NCBI GenBank assembly: GCA_013695195.1
Contig: JACDAY010000044.1
Location: 1-9,203, forward strand
Reading direction: 5' to 3'
Source: Blastocatellia bacterium
GTDB lineage: Bacteria; Acidobacteriota; Blastocatellia; Pyrinomonadales; Pyrinomonadaceae
DNA length: 9,203 nucleotides
Positions 1 to 6,199 of the stretch are shown piece after piece (position 1 is the stretch's first letter; every line of letters begins with the position of its first letter). Made by a program: the position numbers and the translations under genes. Under the pieces are notes generated by a model. That model had not been told where the DNA came from, did not search any database, and saw nothing but the letters and a program-made list of their open reading frames with translations.

Positions 1-20
1 TTTTGACCGAAATTTTCATT

Positions 21-25
21 GGGAG
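21..25 (+). promoter_or_regulatory. Ribosome binding site deciding the sucD start
   Basis: GGGAG lies 8 nt before the TTG at 34. An in-frame TTG at 19 overlaps this site and has no Shine-Dalgarno of its own. The site therefore favours 34, which gives the family-typical N-terminus MSVLVDKNTRL. Confidence 0.7.
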
Positions 26-33
26 AAACACTT

Positions 34-918
34 TTGAGCGTCTTAGTCGATAAAAACACACGCCTTATCGTGCAGGGCATTACCGGCAAGGAAGGTACAT
101 TTCACACGCAGCAGATGATCGAATACGGCACCAACATTGTCGGCGGTGTAACGCCGGGAAAAGGCGGCTCGACGCACGAAAATGTGCCGGTATTTAACAC
201 CGTTGCCGACGCTGTGAAGCAGACTGGAGCAAACGCCTCGGTGATTTACGTGCCCCCGGCATTTGCGGCTGATGCAATAATGGAGGCTGCGGACGCGGAT
301 ATTCCCCTTGTTGTTTGTATTACGGAAGGAATTCCTGTTGCGGATATGATCAAGGCCAGGGAATATCTTCGCGATAAAAAAACACGCTTAATCGGACCAA
401 ATTGCCCGGGAATTATCTCGCCGGGAAAATGCAAGATCGGCATAATGCCTGGGCATATTCACAAGGAAGGACGTATCGGCGTCGTATCACGTTCGGGGAC
501 TTTGACATATGAAGCCGTCGGGCAATTGACCGCTCTTGGCCTTGGCCAATCGACCGCTATCGGAATCGGCGGCGATCCTATTATCGGCACGAATCACACA
601 GATGCATTAAGATTATTTCAGGAAGATGATGAAACCGACGCGATTGTTATGATCGGCGAGATCGGCGGCACGGCCGAAGAAGACGCCGCGGCCTATGCAA
701 AAGATAATGTAACGAAACCGATCGTCGCATTCATCGCCGGGCAGACGGCGCCGCCGGGGCGGAGAATGGGACACGCCGGTGCAATCATCTCCGGCGGCAA
801 AGGCACCGCGGCGGAAAAAATGAAGGCTTTAACAAAAGCGGGAATTCGGGTGGTGGAATCGCCGGCGGATATTGGAAAGGCGGTGAAGGAAGCTCTGGAA
901 GTGGCGGCAAGTGTCTAA
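34..918 (+). CDS. sucD: Succinyl-CoA synthetase (ADP/GDP-forming), alpha subunit
   Basis: This is the alpha subunit of the TCA-cycle enzyme that converts succinyl-CoA, ADP (or GDP) and phosphate to succinate, CoA and NTP; it works with the SucC beta subunit in the cytoplasm. From the TTG at 34 the protein is 294 aa, close to the usual length of about 290. The N-terminal CoA-binding Rossmann domain carries GITGKEGTFHT (about 15-25) and VGGVTPGKGG. IGPNCPGIISPG follows near residue 120. The phosphohistidine loop GRRMGHAGAI holds the catalytic His at about residue 247 (codon at 772), equivalent to E. coli His246. No key residue is missing. A sucC gene is expected just upstream, outside the window. 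A small protease gene and then ndk follow on the same strand. Identification is secure; only the start (34 versus 19) is in question. Confidence 0.97.
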   Translation: MSVLVDKNTRLIVQGITGKEGTFHTQQMIEYGTNIVGGVTPGKGGSTHENVPVFNTVADAVKQTGANASVIYVPPAFAADAIMEAADADIPLVVCITEGIPVADMIKAREYLRDKKTRLIGPNCPGIISPGKCKIGIMPGHIHKEGRIGVVSRSGTLTYEAVGQLTALGLGQSTAIGIGGDPIIGTNHTDALRLFQEDDETDAIVMIGEIGGTAEEDAAAYAKDNVTKPIVAFIAGQTAPPGRRMGHAGAIISGGKGTAAEKMKALTKAGIRVVESPADIGKAVKEALEVAASV

Positions 919-982
919 AATGTCTTTAGAAAGCAGACGTATGGACAAGACAAGATTTCGATTAAAATCGATGGAAGAAGCT

Positions 983-1369
983 ATGGGGAAAATTGTAGTT
1001 GACGTCACCGTTTCTACCCTTTCTGAAGATGGAAGGATTGTCGCATTCGACGCATTTGTCGATACGGGAGCAACTTTTCTAACTTTGCCGAGCGCTTGGA
1101 AATTGAAACTAGGAGATATAGAGGTTCTGGAGCAAGTCGAATTGGAATTGGCCTCCGGAGAGATCGTCGAGGGTGAGATATGCGGTCCGGTGAAGATTAA
1201 AATTGGGGATTTTCGTCAGATCGCCGGTGAGGTCTTGTTTATAGAAATGGACGCGGGCGCAGATGGAAAATATGAGCCATTGATTGGATACCTACCACTG
1301 GAAGCGATTCCGGCAGGCGTCGATATGCTGAACCATCGCCTGTTCAAAGTGAAGGCAATGTTGAAATGA
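983..1369 (+). CDS. Retropepsin-like clan AA aspartic protease
   Basis: This is a small single-domain protein of 128 aa from the ATG at 983. The hydrophobic-DTGA motif AFVDTGATFLTLP (about residues 24-36, catalytic Asp27) is the signature of retroviral-type (clan AA) aspartic proteases, which act as homodimers with one Asp from each chain. A later PLIGYLPLEA stretch (about 99-108) fits the second conserved hydrophobic-hydrophobic-Gly element of the fold. There is no signal peptide or membrane segment, so it is probably cytosolic. The frame is open further upstream: starts at 911 (GTG, overlapping the end of sucD), 920, 941 and 971 are possible. I chose 983 because GGAAG sits 5 nt upstream and because MGKIVVDVTV matches the usual N-terminus of the family. 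The substrate is unknown. It lies 64 nt after sucD and before ndk, probably in the same transcript. Confidence 0.8.
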   Translation: MGKIVVDVTVSTLSEDGRIVAFDAFVDTGATFLTLPSAWKLKLGDIEVLEQVELELASGEIVEGEICGPVKIKIGDFRQIAGEVLFIEMDAGADGKYEPLIGYLPLEAIPAGVDMLNHRLFKVKAMLK

Positions 1370-1387
1370 ATTCTTGACGATTTTGCG

Positions 1388-1409
1388 TTAGCCTTGTGAA
1401 CAAGGTTGA
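1388..1409 (+). other. Hairpin between the protease gene and ndk
   Basis: CCTTG (1392-1396) and CAAGG (1401-1405) form a perfect 5 bp stem around the tetraloop TGAA. Four more outer pairs, including G-U wobbles, extend it to 1388-1409. No T-tract follows, so it is a poor Rho-independent terminator. It could be an RNA-processing or attenuation structure in the leader of ndk. No convincing -35/-10 pair was found in 1370-1499. Confidence 0.4.
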
Positions 1410-1499
1410 AGGTACGGATTAAAAGTCAAAAATGGGATTCTATTAATTGGTATGAGAGTGGTTCTAGTTCTGTCTTTACTAAGGGAAAAATATTTAATA

Positions 1500-1916
1500 A
1501 TGAGTACACTAACATTTGGAATAATAAAGCCGGACGCGGTTCGTGCCGGGAAAAAAGGGGCGATTATTCAGAAAATTTCTGATGCGGGTTTTGAGATCCG
1601 CGGGATGAAATTGATTCACCAGACGCAAAAACAGGCCGAGGGTTTTTATGCGGTTCATGCGGAGCGGCCATTTTTTGGGGAGTTGACGGAATTTATATCG
1701 AGCGGGCCGTGCGTCGTTTTGGCATTGGAAAAAGAAAACGCGGTGAAAGCGTGGCGTGATCTGATGGGCGCGACGAATCCGGCGGAGGCCGCGGAGGGCA
1801 CGCTTCGGAAAGAGTTCGCGGCGTCGATTGGCGAGAATGCCGTTCACGGCTCGGATTCCGACGAGAACGCAGCCGTCGAGATAGCTTATTTCTTTAGCAA
1901 ACTTGAATTAGTTTAG
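1500..1916 (+). CDS. ndk: Nucleoside diphosphate kinase
   Basis: This enzyme transfers the gamma-phosphate of ATP to other NDPs by a ping-pong mechanism through a phosphohistidine, balancing cytoplasmic NTP and dNTP pools. The 138 aa product has normal length for the family. It shows the N-terminal FGIIKPDAV strand, HAERPFFGEL (about 53-62), MGATNPAEA (89-97), and the active-site stretch ENAVHGSDS with catalytic His116. The frame is open upstream to an ATG at 1452, but the 16 extra residues are unlike the family, and MSTLTFGIIKPDAV from 1500 is the normal start. A GGGA sits rather far upstream (1483-1486). Ndk next to succinyl-CoA synthetase makes biochemical sense, since Ndk can interconvert the GTP or ATP made by that enzyme, and the two have been reported to associate in Pseudomonas. 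Here a protease gene lies between them. Confidence 0.96.
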   Translation: MSTLTFGIIKPDAVRAGKKGAIIQKISDAGFEIRGMKLIHQTQKQAEGFYAVHAERPFFGELTEFISSGPCVVLALEKENAVKAWRDLMGATNPAEAAEGTLRKEFAASIGENAVHGSDSDENAAVEIAYFFSKLELV

Positions 1917-1980
1917 AGTTAAGGTTATAAAAGTTCAGAGTTACATAACGCCCGCGCATTGCAGAAGTAAAACGGAGAGA

Positions 1981-2039
1981 CAACCACCTCGTCTGCCGAA
2001 ACGGCAGCCACCTCTCCTTTGACTAGGAGTGGAGTTTTT
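1981..2039. repeat. Two-hairpin REP-like element
   Basis: Two adjacent palindromes occupy the ndk / zinc-ribbon gene gap. The first is a perfect 6 bp stem, CTGCCG (1993-1998) with CGGCAG (2002-2007), loop AAA. The second pairs CTCCT (2014-2018) with AGGAG (2025-2029), extended past a T-T mismatch by CC/GG (2011-2012 with 2031-2032), and runs into TTTTT (2035-2039). A CCACCTC motif occurs before hairpin 1 and CCACCTCTCC after it. This layout resembles short two-hairpin intergenic repeats found in many copies in several bacterial phyla, which is from memory and unchecked. The T-tract means hairpin 2 could also terminate transcription after ndk. Confidence 0.55.
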
Positions 2040-2049
2040 GTAAAAAACT

Positions 2050-2991
2050 ATGAAAAGATGCCCGACTTGCGAGAAAACGTTTGACGATTCAATGCGGTTT
2101 TGCCAATCGGACGGGACGCCGCTTGTGGAAGACGAGGCTCCGCTTGATCCATACAAGACGATGATGGCGCGGCCCGGAGACTTTGCTGAGGCCGCCGCAC
2201 CATCCGACTCTCAAAATAAGGAGGACGAGGAATTGCTGCAACTCCCGGCGGAACAATCCGATCCCTTATATAGATATACTTCCGAAGGCGAAAGAAGGCA
2301 GGGAATCGAATCTCGCGAGTCGGACAAAGATCAGGTCATAGACCTTCCGCCGCTCGCCCCGGAACCGCCGAAATTTAATGAGCCGAGTTTGATCCCGCCT
2401 TCGTTCAGCGATATTTCTCCGCCTCCGCTTGCGAAAGAAGACTCCGGGGGAAAATCACCGTTTAATTCCTCCCCGCCGCCCTCGCCTTTTGAAATGACGA
2501 CGCCGCCGGTGCCATCGCCGTTTAGTAAATCGAAACAGGAGACATATGAAGCGCCTGCGTCCAACTTTCCTCAATACGCGGGACCGGAAACGGCAGACAA
2601 TGCCGCGTCATTTATTCCTTTTGACCAGCCGTCGGCCACAGGGCTGCCTGCTCCGCAAACGAATTGGCAAAATAGGGATGTTACAGGACAGAATAAGCCT
2701 TTTCAAACACCAAAGGGCGCTGCGGAAGGAGAGAATCAGACTTTGGCGATAGTTTCACTCATTCTGGGAATCGTCAGCATTGTATTCTGCCAGGTCACAG
2801 GGCCAGTCGCAATTGTTACAGGGTTTATGGCCCGCAGGAAAGCTGAGGAAAACCCATCAGAATACGGCGGGGCAGGTTTAGGGCTCGCGGGTATTATTAC
2901 GGGTGCAATAGGCACGTTATTATTGGTATTGTTGATTCTTTATCTGATTTTTTTCTTTGGAGCTATCGGGGCCTCGTTTCTTGGGAGCTAG
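2050..2991 (+). CDS. Zinc-ribbon protein with Pro-rich linker and DUF4190-like membrane domain
   Basis: The 313 aa product has three parts. An N-terminal zinc ribbon (CPTC at 4-7, then FCQSDGTPL with Cys18) matches the short CxxC...FCxxDG form, in which the fourth ligand is not an obvious Cys. A long, acidic and Pro/Ser-rich low-complexity linker (about 30-225) is probably disordered. The C-terminal region (about 229-313) has two hydrophobic segments (about 231-260 and 276-305) joined by a basic loop ARRKAEENP followed by EYGGAGLGLAGII, the DUF4190 pattern. This suggests a membrane anchor with the ribbon on the cytosolic side. No catalytic activity is evident and the role is unknown. The ATG at 2050 gives the family-typical MKRCPTC start, but the nearest GGAG is 15 nt away inside the preceding repeat. 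The stop is 11 nt before nuoI, so the two genes are probably co-transcribed. Confidence 0.85.
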   Translation: MKRCPTCEKTFDDSMRFCQSDGTPLVEDEAPLDPYKTMMARPGDFAEAAAPSDSQNKEDEELLQLPAEQSDPLYRYTSEGERRQGIESRESDKDQVIDLPPLAPEPPKFNEPSLIPPSFSDISPPPLAKEDSGGKSPFNSSPPPSPFEMTTPPVPSPFSKSKQETYEAPASNFPQYAGPETADNAASFIPFDQPSATGLPAPQTNWQNRDVTGQNKPFQTPKGAAEGENQTLAIVSLILGIVSIVFCQVTGPVAIVTGFMARRKAEENPSEYGGAGLGLAGIITGAIGTLLLVLLILYLIFFFGAIGASFLGS

Positions 2992-3002
2992 AATAAGTTT
3001 TC

Positions 3003-3524
3003 ATGTCAATAATTACGGAAGTTATTCAATCGACGGTGGGCATATTGAAAGGGATGAGGCGGACGCTCGCCGAAATCCCTCGTGAAAAATGGACTGTGCA
3101 GTATCCCGACGTTCCAATAACGGTACAGCCGCGCTACCGCGGGCAGCACCTTTTGCACGTCGACGAAATGGGCAAGGAAAAGTGCGTCGCATGTTACCTG
3201 TGTGCGGCCGCCTGCCCTTCAGACTGCATATACATTGTAGCCGAAACCGACCCGCGTCCGTATGAAGAACGCATCGGGCGGGATGAACGATATGCGAAGG
3301 TTTATAATATAGATTACGGCCGCTGTATATTTTGCGGCTTTTGCGTCGAAGCATGCCCGAAGGACGCCATCACGCACGGTTATAACTTCGAGCTCTCTGT
3401 TTACAACCGCGCCGATCTGCTAAAGACAAAAGAAGATCTTTTGATCACAAGCCAGAAACAATCAAAAAATTACCGCGTCGCGTTGTCCAGCGAAGATGTC
3501 GATTCGGAATACAAAGAAGTTTAA
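3003..3524 (+). CDS. nuoI: NADH-quinone oxidoreductase subunit I (2x[4Fe-4S] ferredoxin-like)
   Basis: NuoI carries the two tetranuclear iron-sulfur clusters (N6a and N6b) that relay electrons towards the quinone site in the peripheral arm of respiratory complex I at the cytoplasmic membrane. The 173 aa protein is of normal length. An amphipathic N-terminus and PRYRGQHLL precede two complete binding motifs: CVACYLCAAACP (Cys61, 64, 67, 71) and CIFCGFCVEACP (Cys108, 111, 114, 118). ELSVYNRADLL follows, a conserved C-terminal stretch of the family. All eight ligands are present. The gene lies 11 nt after the DUF4190-type gene, and no other nuo gene is visible, so it is detached from the usual nuo cluster. 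No good Shine-Dalgarno precedes the ATG, which may reflect translational coupling. A stand-alone ferredoxin is less likely, given the NuoI-specific flanks. Confidence 0.93.
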   Translation: MSIITEVIQSTVGILKGMRRTLAEIPREKWTVQYPDVPITVQPRYRGQHLLHVDEMGKEKCVACYLCAAACPSDCIYIVAETDPRPYEERIGRDERYAKVYNIDYGRCIFCGFCVEACPKDAITHGYNFELSVYNRADLLKTKEDLLITSQKQSKNYRVALSSEDVDSEYKEV

Positions 3525-3527
3525 TTC

Positions 3528-3574
3528 GCAGTAGGCTGTGGCAGTAAAGCTGTAATTAAAACTCCTTGGCCTAC
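3528..3574. repeat. Short direct and inverted repeats in the nuoI-ImmA gap
   Basis: An imperfect tandem unit starts with GCAGTA at 3528-3533 and again at 3541-3546, each followed by a G/AGCTGT-like segment. GTAGGC (3531-3536) can also pair with GCCTAC (3569-3574) over a 32 nt spacer. No T-tract follows. It may be a weak structured intergenic element or chance. Confidence 0.25.
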
Positions 3575-3581
3575 ACTGTAA

Positions 3582-4199
3582 ATGGACACAACAGACCTGC
3601 CGCCAACTCAAAAAGGAAGACATTACGAGCTTCGAGCGCAGGGCCTGCGGGAATTCGCGGGTTTGCGGCGCGACGACCAGCGTCTTGATCCATTTAAGCT
3701 GGCAAAGTATGCGAAATTACTCGTCGTTTCGTTCGACCTAATAGAAGCGTCTTTGACTGAAGAAACGCGAAAACAGCTTCTCGGCGACGGCAAGGAAAAA
3801 TGGTCCGGCGGAGCATCTTCCCACCGTTTGCCTGACGGCAGCAAGTTGATAATTCTTAATCCCACTCACGGAAAAAATCGGCATAATGCTACACTGATGG
3901 AAGAAATTTCCCACGTTTTTCTGGGCCATAAGCCGAGCCGTCTCGCGATCGAGAATCGCAAAAAGGGCGAAGACGTTATTGCTCGCGATTATAATGCTGC
4001 GATTGAGGAAGAAGCTTATGCAACCGGAGCGGCGGCTCTCGTTCCCTACCGAGGACTAAAGCAGTTTGTCGAACACGGAAAGACTTCGGCGGAGATTGCA
4101 CGACATTTTAATGTAAGCCGGGCGCTCGTTGAATACCGCATTAAAGTTTCGAGGCTTTGGGACGCGTACAAGGAAAACATATTTCAGCGGTCCGATTAA
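3582..4199 (+). CDS. ImmA/IrrE-family (DUF955) metallopeptidase-like protein with altered HExxH
   Basis: The 205 aa product matches the ImmA/IrrE (DUF955) layout. The core helix reads LMEEISHVFLGH (about 105-116), where most members have HExxH followed by a GH. Downstream, IEEEAYATGAAALVP (about 141-155) fits the E-x-E-A...LLxP segment that supplies the Glu metal ligand. The C-terminal part (about 162-190), with TSAEIARHFNVSRALVEYRI, looks like a helix-turn-helix that could recognise DNA or a repressor. Family members cleave regulatory proteins such as phage or ICE repressors, or DdrO. Here the first His of HExxH is Glu107, so activity may be altered or lost; His111, His116 and the Glu cluster remain. 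The ATG at 3582 has no clear Shine-Dalgarno. No XRE partner gene is adjacent, so the target is unknown. A REP-like palindrome begins 1 nt after the stop codon. Confidence 0.8.
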   Translation: MDTTDLPPTQKGRHYELRAQGLREFAGLRRDDQRLDPFKLAKYAKLLVVSFDLIEASLTEETRKQLLGDGKEKWSGGASSHRLPDGSKLIILNPTHGKNRHNATLMEEISHVFLGHKPSRLAIENRKKGEDVIARDYNAAIEEEAYATGAAALVPYRGLKQFVEHGKTSAEIARHFNVSRALVEYRIKVSRLWDAYKENIFQRSD

Positions 4200-4200
4200 G

Positions 4201-4257
4201 TCAGAAGCGGTAGCGACCGGCACCACATTACCCAATCGCTACCGCTCCCTGTTCTGA
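4201..4257. repeat. REP-like imperfect palindrome
   Basis: AGCGGTAGCGA (4206-4216) is a perfect 11 bp inverted match to TCGCTACCGCT (4236-4246) around a 19 nt loop. The arms extend with TCAGA (4201-4205) and TCTGA (4253-4257) across a one-sided 6 nt bulge. No T-tract follows, so this is not a typical terminator. The GC-rich bulged stem, placed just after a stop codon, is typical of repetitive extragenic palindromes. Copy number cannot be judged from a single window. Confidence 0.6.
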
Positions 4258-4281
4258 AAGGAAAAGCCAACTATATTCTTA

Positions 4282-5574
4282 ATGAATGATCCTGCTTTAA
4301 ATCAGACATCACTACCCGATCAAGAACTTTCAACCGTTGACAAATTGCGGCTTCTGCTCGATATTACCAAAACGATAAGCCGGTCGCTCGACCTGGAAGA
4401 AGTTCTAAACCTTGTTATGGACACGCTCGGCTCGGTACTGCCATATGATGCGGCAGGGATCTACCTGATAGAGCAGACGGCCGAGGATGGAGATCCGTAT
4501 ATTTTCAAATCCAAAGTTATTCGAGGTTATGAAATCAGCTTCGAGTTGATCGAGCCGCGGCTGAAGCTTGGCGAGGGTTTTTTGGGCCGTGTAGCGGAGA
4601 GCGGGCAGGCGATTATTTCGCACGATGTGAGCGAGGATCCGCGTTATTTTGCCGCAAGGTCGAGGACGCGATCCGAAATGATCGCCCCGATCGTATCAAA
4701 TGGCGAGGTGATCGGTGTATTCGATCTCGAAAGCGACCGTTTGAACGCCTATGATGAAGACGATCTGTCTGTGCTGCAGCTTCTAACATCACAGGTCGCG
4801 ATAATTATCGAAAAGGTGCAGCTTCACGACCAACTTGTCGAGAAAAAAAGAATGCAGGCTCAGCTCGAGATCGCCCGACAGGTGCAGCTCGAGCTTCTGC
4901 CGGACAGTGATCCGCAGATTGAGAATTTCGACGTCAGCGCGTATATTTTTCCTACGGAAGAAGTTTCCGGCGATTATTACGACTGGGTAAGAATTTTTGA
5001 AGATCAAATCGGAATAGTAGTTGCCGATGCGGTCGGCAAAGGCATTCCGGCTGCGCTGCTGATGTCGTTTTTGCGAGCGTCATTACGAGCCGGCGTGCAG
5101 ATCGGTTACGCTCCGCATATCGCGATGTCGAAAGTCAGTAATTTGCTGCGCGATTCTATTGAAGACAACCAATTTATCACAGCGATTTACGGTATTCTGG
5201 ACACGACCAACAGAACATTCGTTTATTCCAACGCCGGACATAATCCGCCGCTGCTTATCAAGCCCGACGGTGAATACCGGTTCGTCGAATACGGCGACAC
5301 GCCGCTTGGAATGTTTTTCGACGCACATTATCATCAGCATTTTATAAGATTCGAGCAGGGACAGACGATGGTCATATACACCGACGGCATTACTGAAGCG
5401 GCAAAGGAAAACGGCGAGGAATACGGTACCGAACGTTTTGCTAAAAGAGTTTTGGAATGTATTGAACTTCCCGCAAAGCAGATGATCGATCATATCCGAA
5501 AAGGTGTTGCGGATTTTACCGAGCGAAAGTTCCTGGATGACGACGGAACGCTTTTTATCGTAAAGGCCGTTTGA
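4282..5574 (+). CDS. GAF-domain PP2C (SpoIIE-type) serine/threonine phosphatase
   Basis: This 430 aa regulator is RsbU/RsbP-like: a sensor coupled to a metal-dependent phosphatase that usually dephosphorylates an anti-anti-sigma (STAS) protein. Residues about 20-178 form a GAF domain (KLRLLLDITKTISRSLDLEEVL at the start, then APIVSNGEVIGVFDLES). A helical linker (about 178-205) ends in the IARQVQLELLP motif, which typically precedes SpoIIE catalytic domains. The phosphatase domain shows EEVSGDYYD (Asp231), VVADAVGKGIPAALLMS (Asp249; usually DVSGKG), SNAGHNPP (about 316-323), YTDGITEA (Asp368) and a terminal DDDGTLFIV in place of the common DDxTLxVV. The metal-binding Asp residues are all present, so it should be active. 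There is no membrane segment. It stands alone, with no rsbV/rsbW gene in the window, so the partner and GAF ligand are unknown. AAGGAA lies about 19 nt before the ATG. Confidence 0.92.
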   Translation: MNDPALNQTSLPDQELSTVDKLRLLLDITKTISRSLDLEEVLNLVMDTLGSVLPYDAAGIYLIEQTAEDGDPYIFKSKVIRGYEISFELIEPRLKLGEGFLGRVAESGQAIISHDVSEDPRYFAARSRTRSEMIAPIVSNGEVIGVFDLESDRLNAYDEDDLSVLQLLTSQVAIIIEKVQLHDQLVEKKRMQAQLEIARQVQLELLPDSDPQIENFDVSAYIFPTEEVSGDYYDWVRIFEDQIGIVVADAVGKGIPAALLMSFLRASLRAGVQIGYAPHIAMSKVSNLLRDSIEDNQFITAIYGILDTTNRTFVYSNAGHNPPLLIKPDGEYRFVEYGDTPLGMFFDAHYHQHFIRFEQGQTMVIYTDGITEAAKENGEEYGTERFAKRVLECIELPAKQMIDHIRKGVADFTERKFLDDDGTLFIVKAV

Positions 5575-5693
5575 AGGGATTAAGGATGACGGATGAAAAA
5601 GAAACTGAAATCAATTAATCAAACGTGGTCGGATTTGCGATGAAGACTCACCGAATATGCGCTCCGGATAGTTCGACTTTACCCTTCATCACA

Positions 5694-5739
5694 CAAAAAG
5701 AACGCGGAAGCGTTCAATTGCTTGAATCATCTTCCGCGT
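5694..5739 (-). terminator. Rho-independent terminator for the small minus-strand gene
   Basis: A 9 bp perfect stem, ACGCGGAAG (5702-5710) with CTTCCGCGT (5731-5739), encloses a second hairpin, TTCAA (5713-5717) with TTGAA (5722-5726). Read on the minus strand the stem is followed at once by TTCTTTTTG, a U-rich tail. It lies about 70 nt past the stop of the minus-strand gene ending at 5808. On the plus strand no T-run follows directly, so it serves the phosphatase gene less well. Confidence 0.6.
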
Positions 5740-5807
5740 CCTTCAGTTGAACTTAAAATGTTTTTGCTGGGAAACACTCTCCAATAACGTCGCATTTCCG
5801 CATCGGA

Positions 5808-6065
5808 TCAGTGAGCTTTTATTGACATGTGCATAGTATCGCCGCCCGGAACGACCGGCGTCCGGTAATCGCCGTAATTGATCTTTTCGTTGTCAGTAGA
5901 AAACGCGTAGATATCAAAACCGTAAGCGTCTAAAAAATCCGTCAACTCGGCTGATCGGTCGAGATAAAGCGTTTTAGTAAACCCCAGCTCGGCTCTTATC
6001 TCGAGAAGACGCTCAACGACTTCAAGCGGTGCAAAGCATTGTGTCGGGTCTTTGAATGTGGCCAT
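5808..6065 (-). CDS. Small hypothetical protein (85 aa)
   Basis: I do not recognise this family. The 85 aa minus-strand frame starts at ATG 6065 with AAGG about 7 nt upstream, and a plausible terminator lies about 70 nt beyond its stop. The protein has mixed, soluble-looking composition with no signal peptide or membrane segment. Residues about 13-30 (APLEVVERLLEIRAELGF) suggest an amphipathic helix. The middle (RSAELTDFLDAYGFDIYAFSTD) looks like an alternating helix/strand segment, and the C-terminus is GDYRTPVVPGGDTMHMSI. Codon use is unforced and like that of the neighbours, with no low-complexity translation, and nothing else occupies this 680 bp plus-strand gap. These points favour a real gene over a chance frame. 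It is divergent from the FecR-domain gene. No function is assigned. Confidence 0.6.
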   Translation of the reverse strand: MATFKDPTQCFAPLEVVERLLEIRAELGFTKTLYLDRSAELTDFLDAYGFDIYAFSTDNEKINYGDYRTPVVPGGDTMHMSIKAH

Positions 6066-6089
6066 ATTGTAACCTTAGCGATCGTCGGC

Positions 6090-6105
6090 CCAAGCATTTA
6101 CTTGG
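6090..6105. repeat. Inverted repeat upstream of the small minus-strand gene
   Basis: CCAAG (6090-6094) and CTTGG (6101-6105) flank a 6 nt spacer, 25 nt before the ATG of the minus-strand gene. It could be an operator or a leader hairpin. The arms are short, so chance is possible. Confidence 0.25.
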
Positions 6106-6199
6106 TGCACGTACTTATGATTACGGCGGCCATTTAAAGGTTGTTCGGATTTTTTTTATATATGCCGGCAGGATGGTTCATTAATATTGACGAATATAA

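Noticed and set aside
19..33. TTG at 19 as the sucD start
   Set aside because: It overlaps the GGGAG ribosome site that serves the TTG at 34, and the extra residues are not family-like.
911..982. Longer protease start at GTG 911, overlapping the end of sucD
   Set aside because: Possible, but no Shine-Dalgarno is visible and the extra 24 residues fall outside the usual domain. Kept as an alternative only.
1452..1499. Upstream ATG for ndk
   Set aside because: The 16 extra residues are not part of the Ndk family; the ATG at 1500 gives the conserved start.
5083..5493. 136 aa minus-strand frame inside the phosphatase gene
   Set aside because: It is antisense to the conserved catalytic motifs of the phosphatase and has no recognisable domain or start signal.
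5586..5618. Tiny plus-strand frame ATGACGGATGAAAAAG... after the phosphatase gene
   Set aside because: It encodes only about 10 residues, with no convincing ribosome site and no domain.
6149..6160. T-run and TATATA tract before the FecR-domain gene as a terminator or promoter
   Set aside because: No stable stem precedes the T-run and no matching -35 box was found on either strand.
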